A stretch of DNA of 5,752 nt from an uncultured Selenomonadales bacterium (GTDB lineage: Bacteria > Bacillota > Negativicutes > Selenomonadales > Selenomonadaceae), in contig CAMJAZ010000136.1 of the NCBI GenBank assembly GCA_946403735.1, positions 1-5,752 of the forward strand. The letters run 5' to 3'. Positions 5,593-5,752 of this stretch are shown in pieces. A model generated the notes under the pieces. It did no database searches and was not told the origin of the DNA. It worked only from the letters and a program-made list of their open reading frames with translations. Every line of letters begins with the position of its first letter. The stretch's first letter is position 1. Position numbers and translations under genes: made by a program.

Positions 5593-5752
5593 GGGGCTGT
5601 TGAATAATTATTTTAACCAGATAAGAATACAAGCGATGTGAATAAAAGCGAGATAACGGCAAGAAAGTTTATCAAAACGAGTGGCGATTCTGCGATAACG
5701 TTTTAACTTTTGAAAAAAACATTCCACCAGATGTCGTTCTTTATATTGCTCT
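5593..5752 (-). mobile_element. Insertion sequence end, IS5 family (IS427/IS1031-like), partial
   Basis: The transposase C-terminus ends at 5608, and the sequence between it and the repeats, GGGGCTGTTGAATAA (5593-5607), looks like a terminal inverted repeat of this family. Elements of this group often end in G-rich CTGTTG words. The preceding bases C-TA (5590-5592) plus G make CTAG, which fits the YTAR/TA target and a 2-bp TA duplication. The exact border is inferred, because the other end is outside the window. The element reads toward ybaB. Confidence 0.75.
5608..5752 (-). CDS. IS5-family DDE transposase, C-terminal fragment (truncated by window edge)
   Basis: Reading leftward from the right edge, 47 codons plus a TAA stop (5610-5608) encode 'EQYKERHLVECFFQKLKRYR' and then 'RIATRFDKLSCRYLAFIHIA', ending ILIWLK. 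This is the conserved C-terminal block of IS5/IS427-type transposases (YKERN.VER.F.KLK..RRIATRYDK). The Glu in LVEC should be the third residue of the DDE catalytic triad. A cysteine follows it where Arg is more usual. No frameshift or stop is seen in the visible part, so the copy may be intact. The first two catalytic Asp residues would lie outside the window. Too short on its own to have been called as a gene. Confidence 0.92.
   Translation of the reverse strand, partial: EQYKERHLVECFFQKLKRYRRIATRFDKLSCRYLAFIHIACILIWLK

Overview
The window looks like chromosomal DNA of a low-GC, Bacillota-like bacterium. The evidence is strong GGAGG-type ribosome binding sites, TTG start codons, a type 2 isoleucyl-tRNA synthetase and the dnaX-ybaB gene pair. 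Negativicutes (Selenomonas-like gut or rumen anaerobes) is my best guess, but it is only an impression from protein style and base use. I see no phage, CRISPR or defence system. The content is mostly housekeeping genes with some accessory features at the edges.

Layout. Bases 1-214 (minus strand) hold the first 71 codons of a gene that runs off the left edge. Its product looks like the Rossmann-type N-terminal domain found in surface-glycan or methyltransferase proteins. A run of ten G on its coding strand makes it a candidate for phase variation. Directly upstream, 24 bases away on the same strand, is ileS (239-3373). It encodes a complete type 2 isoleucyl-tRNA synthetase and starts with TTG. 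Bases 3374-3736 are a 363-base divergent intergenic region. It has a probable ileS promoter on the left and a near-consensus sigma-A promoter for dnaX on the right. Between them is a cluster of strong hairpins, part of it a G+C-rich island, that neither gene explains. On the plus strand follow dnaX (3737-5092, a short clamp-loader gamma/tau subunit) and ybaB (5139-5549, a nucleoid-associated protein with an unusual glycine-rich tail). Two blocks of 7-base tandem repeats (5551-5590) lead directly into the end of an IS5-family insertion sequence. The C-terminus of its transposase is on the minus strand at 5608-5752, running off the right edge.

How the genes relate. ileS and the partial left gene probably form one leftward transcript, with no terminator between them. 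dnaX and ybaB form the classical replication/recombination operon, which usually continues into recR. Here an insertion sequence lies where recR would be expected, so recR is either beyond the element or elsewhere.

The points most worth a second look are the G10 tract, the hairpin cluster between the divergent promoters, the repeat-bearing glycine tail of YbaB, the compact DnaX, and the absence of a T-box leader at ileS.
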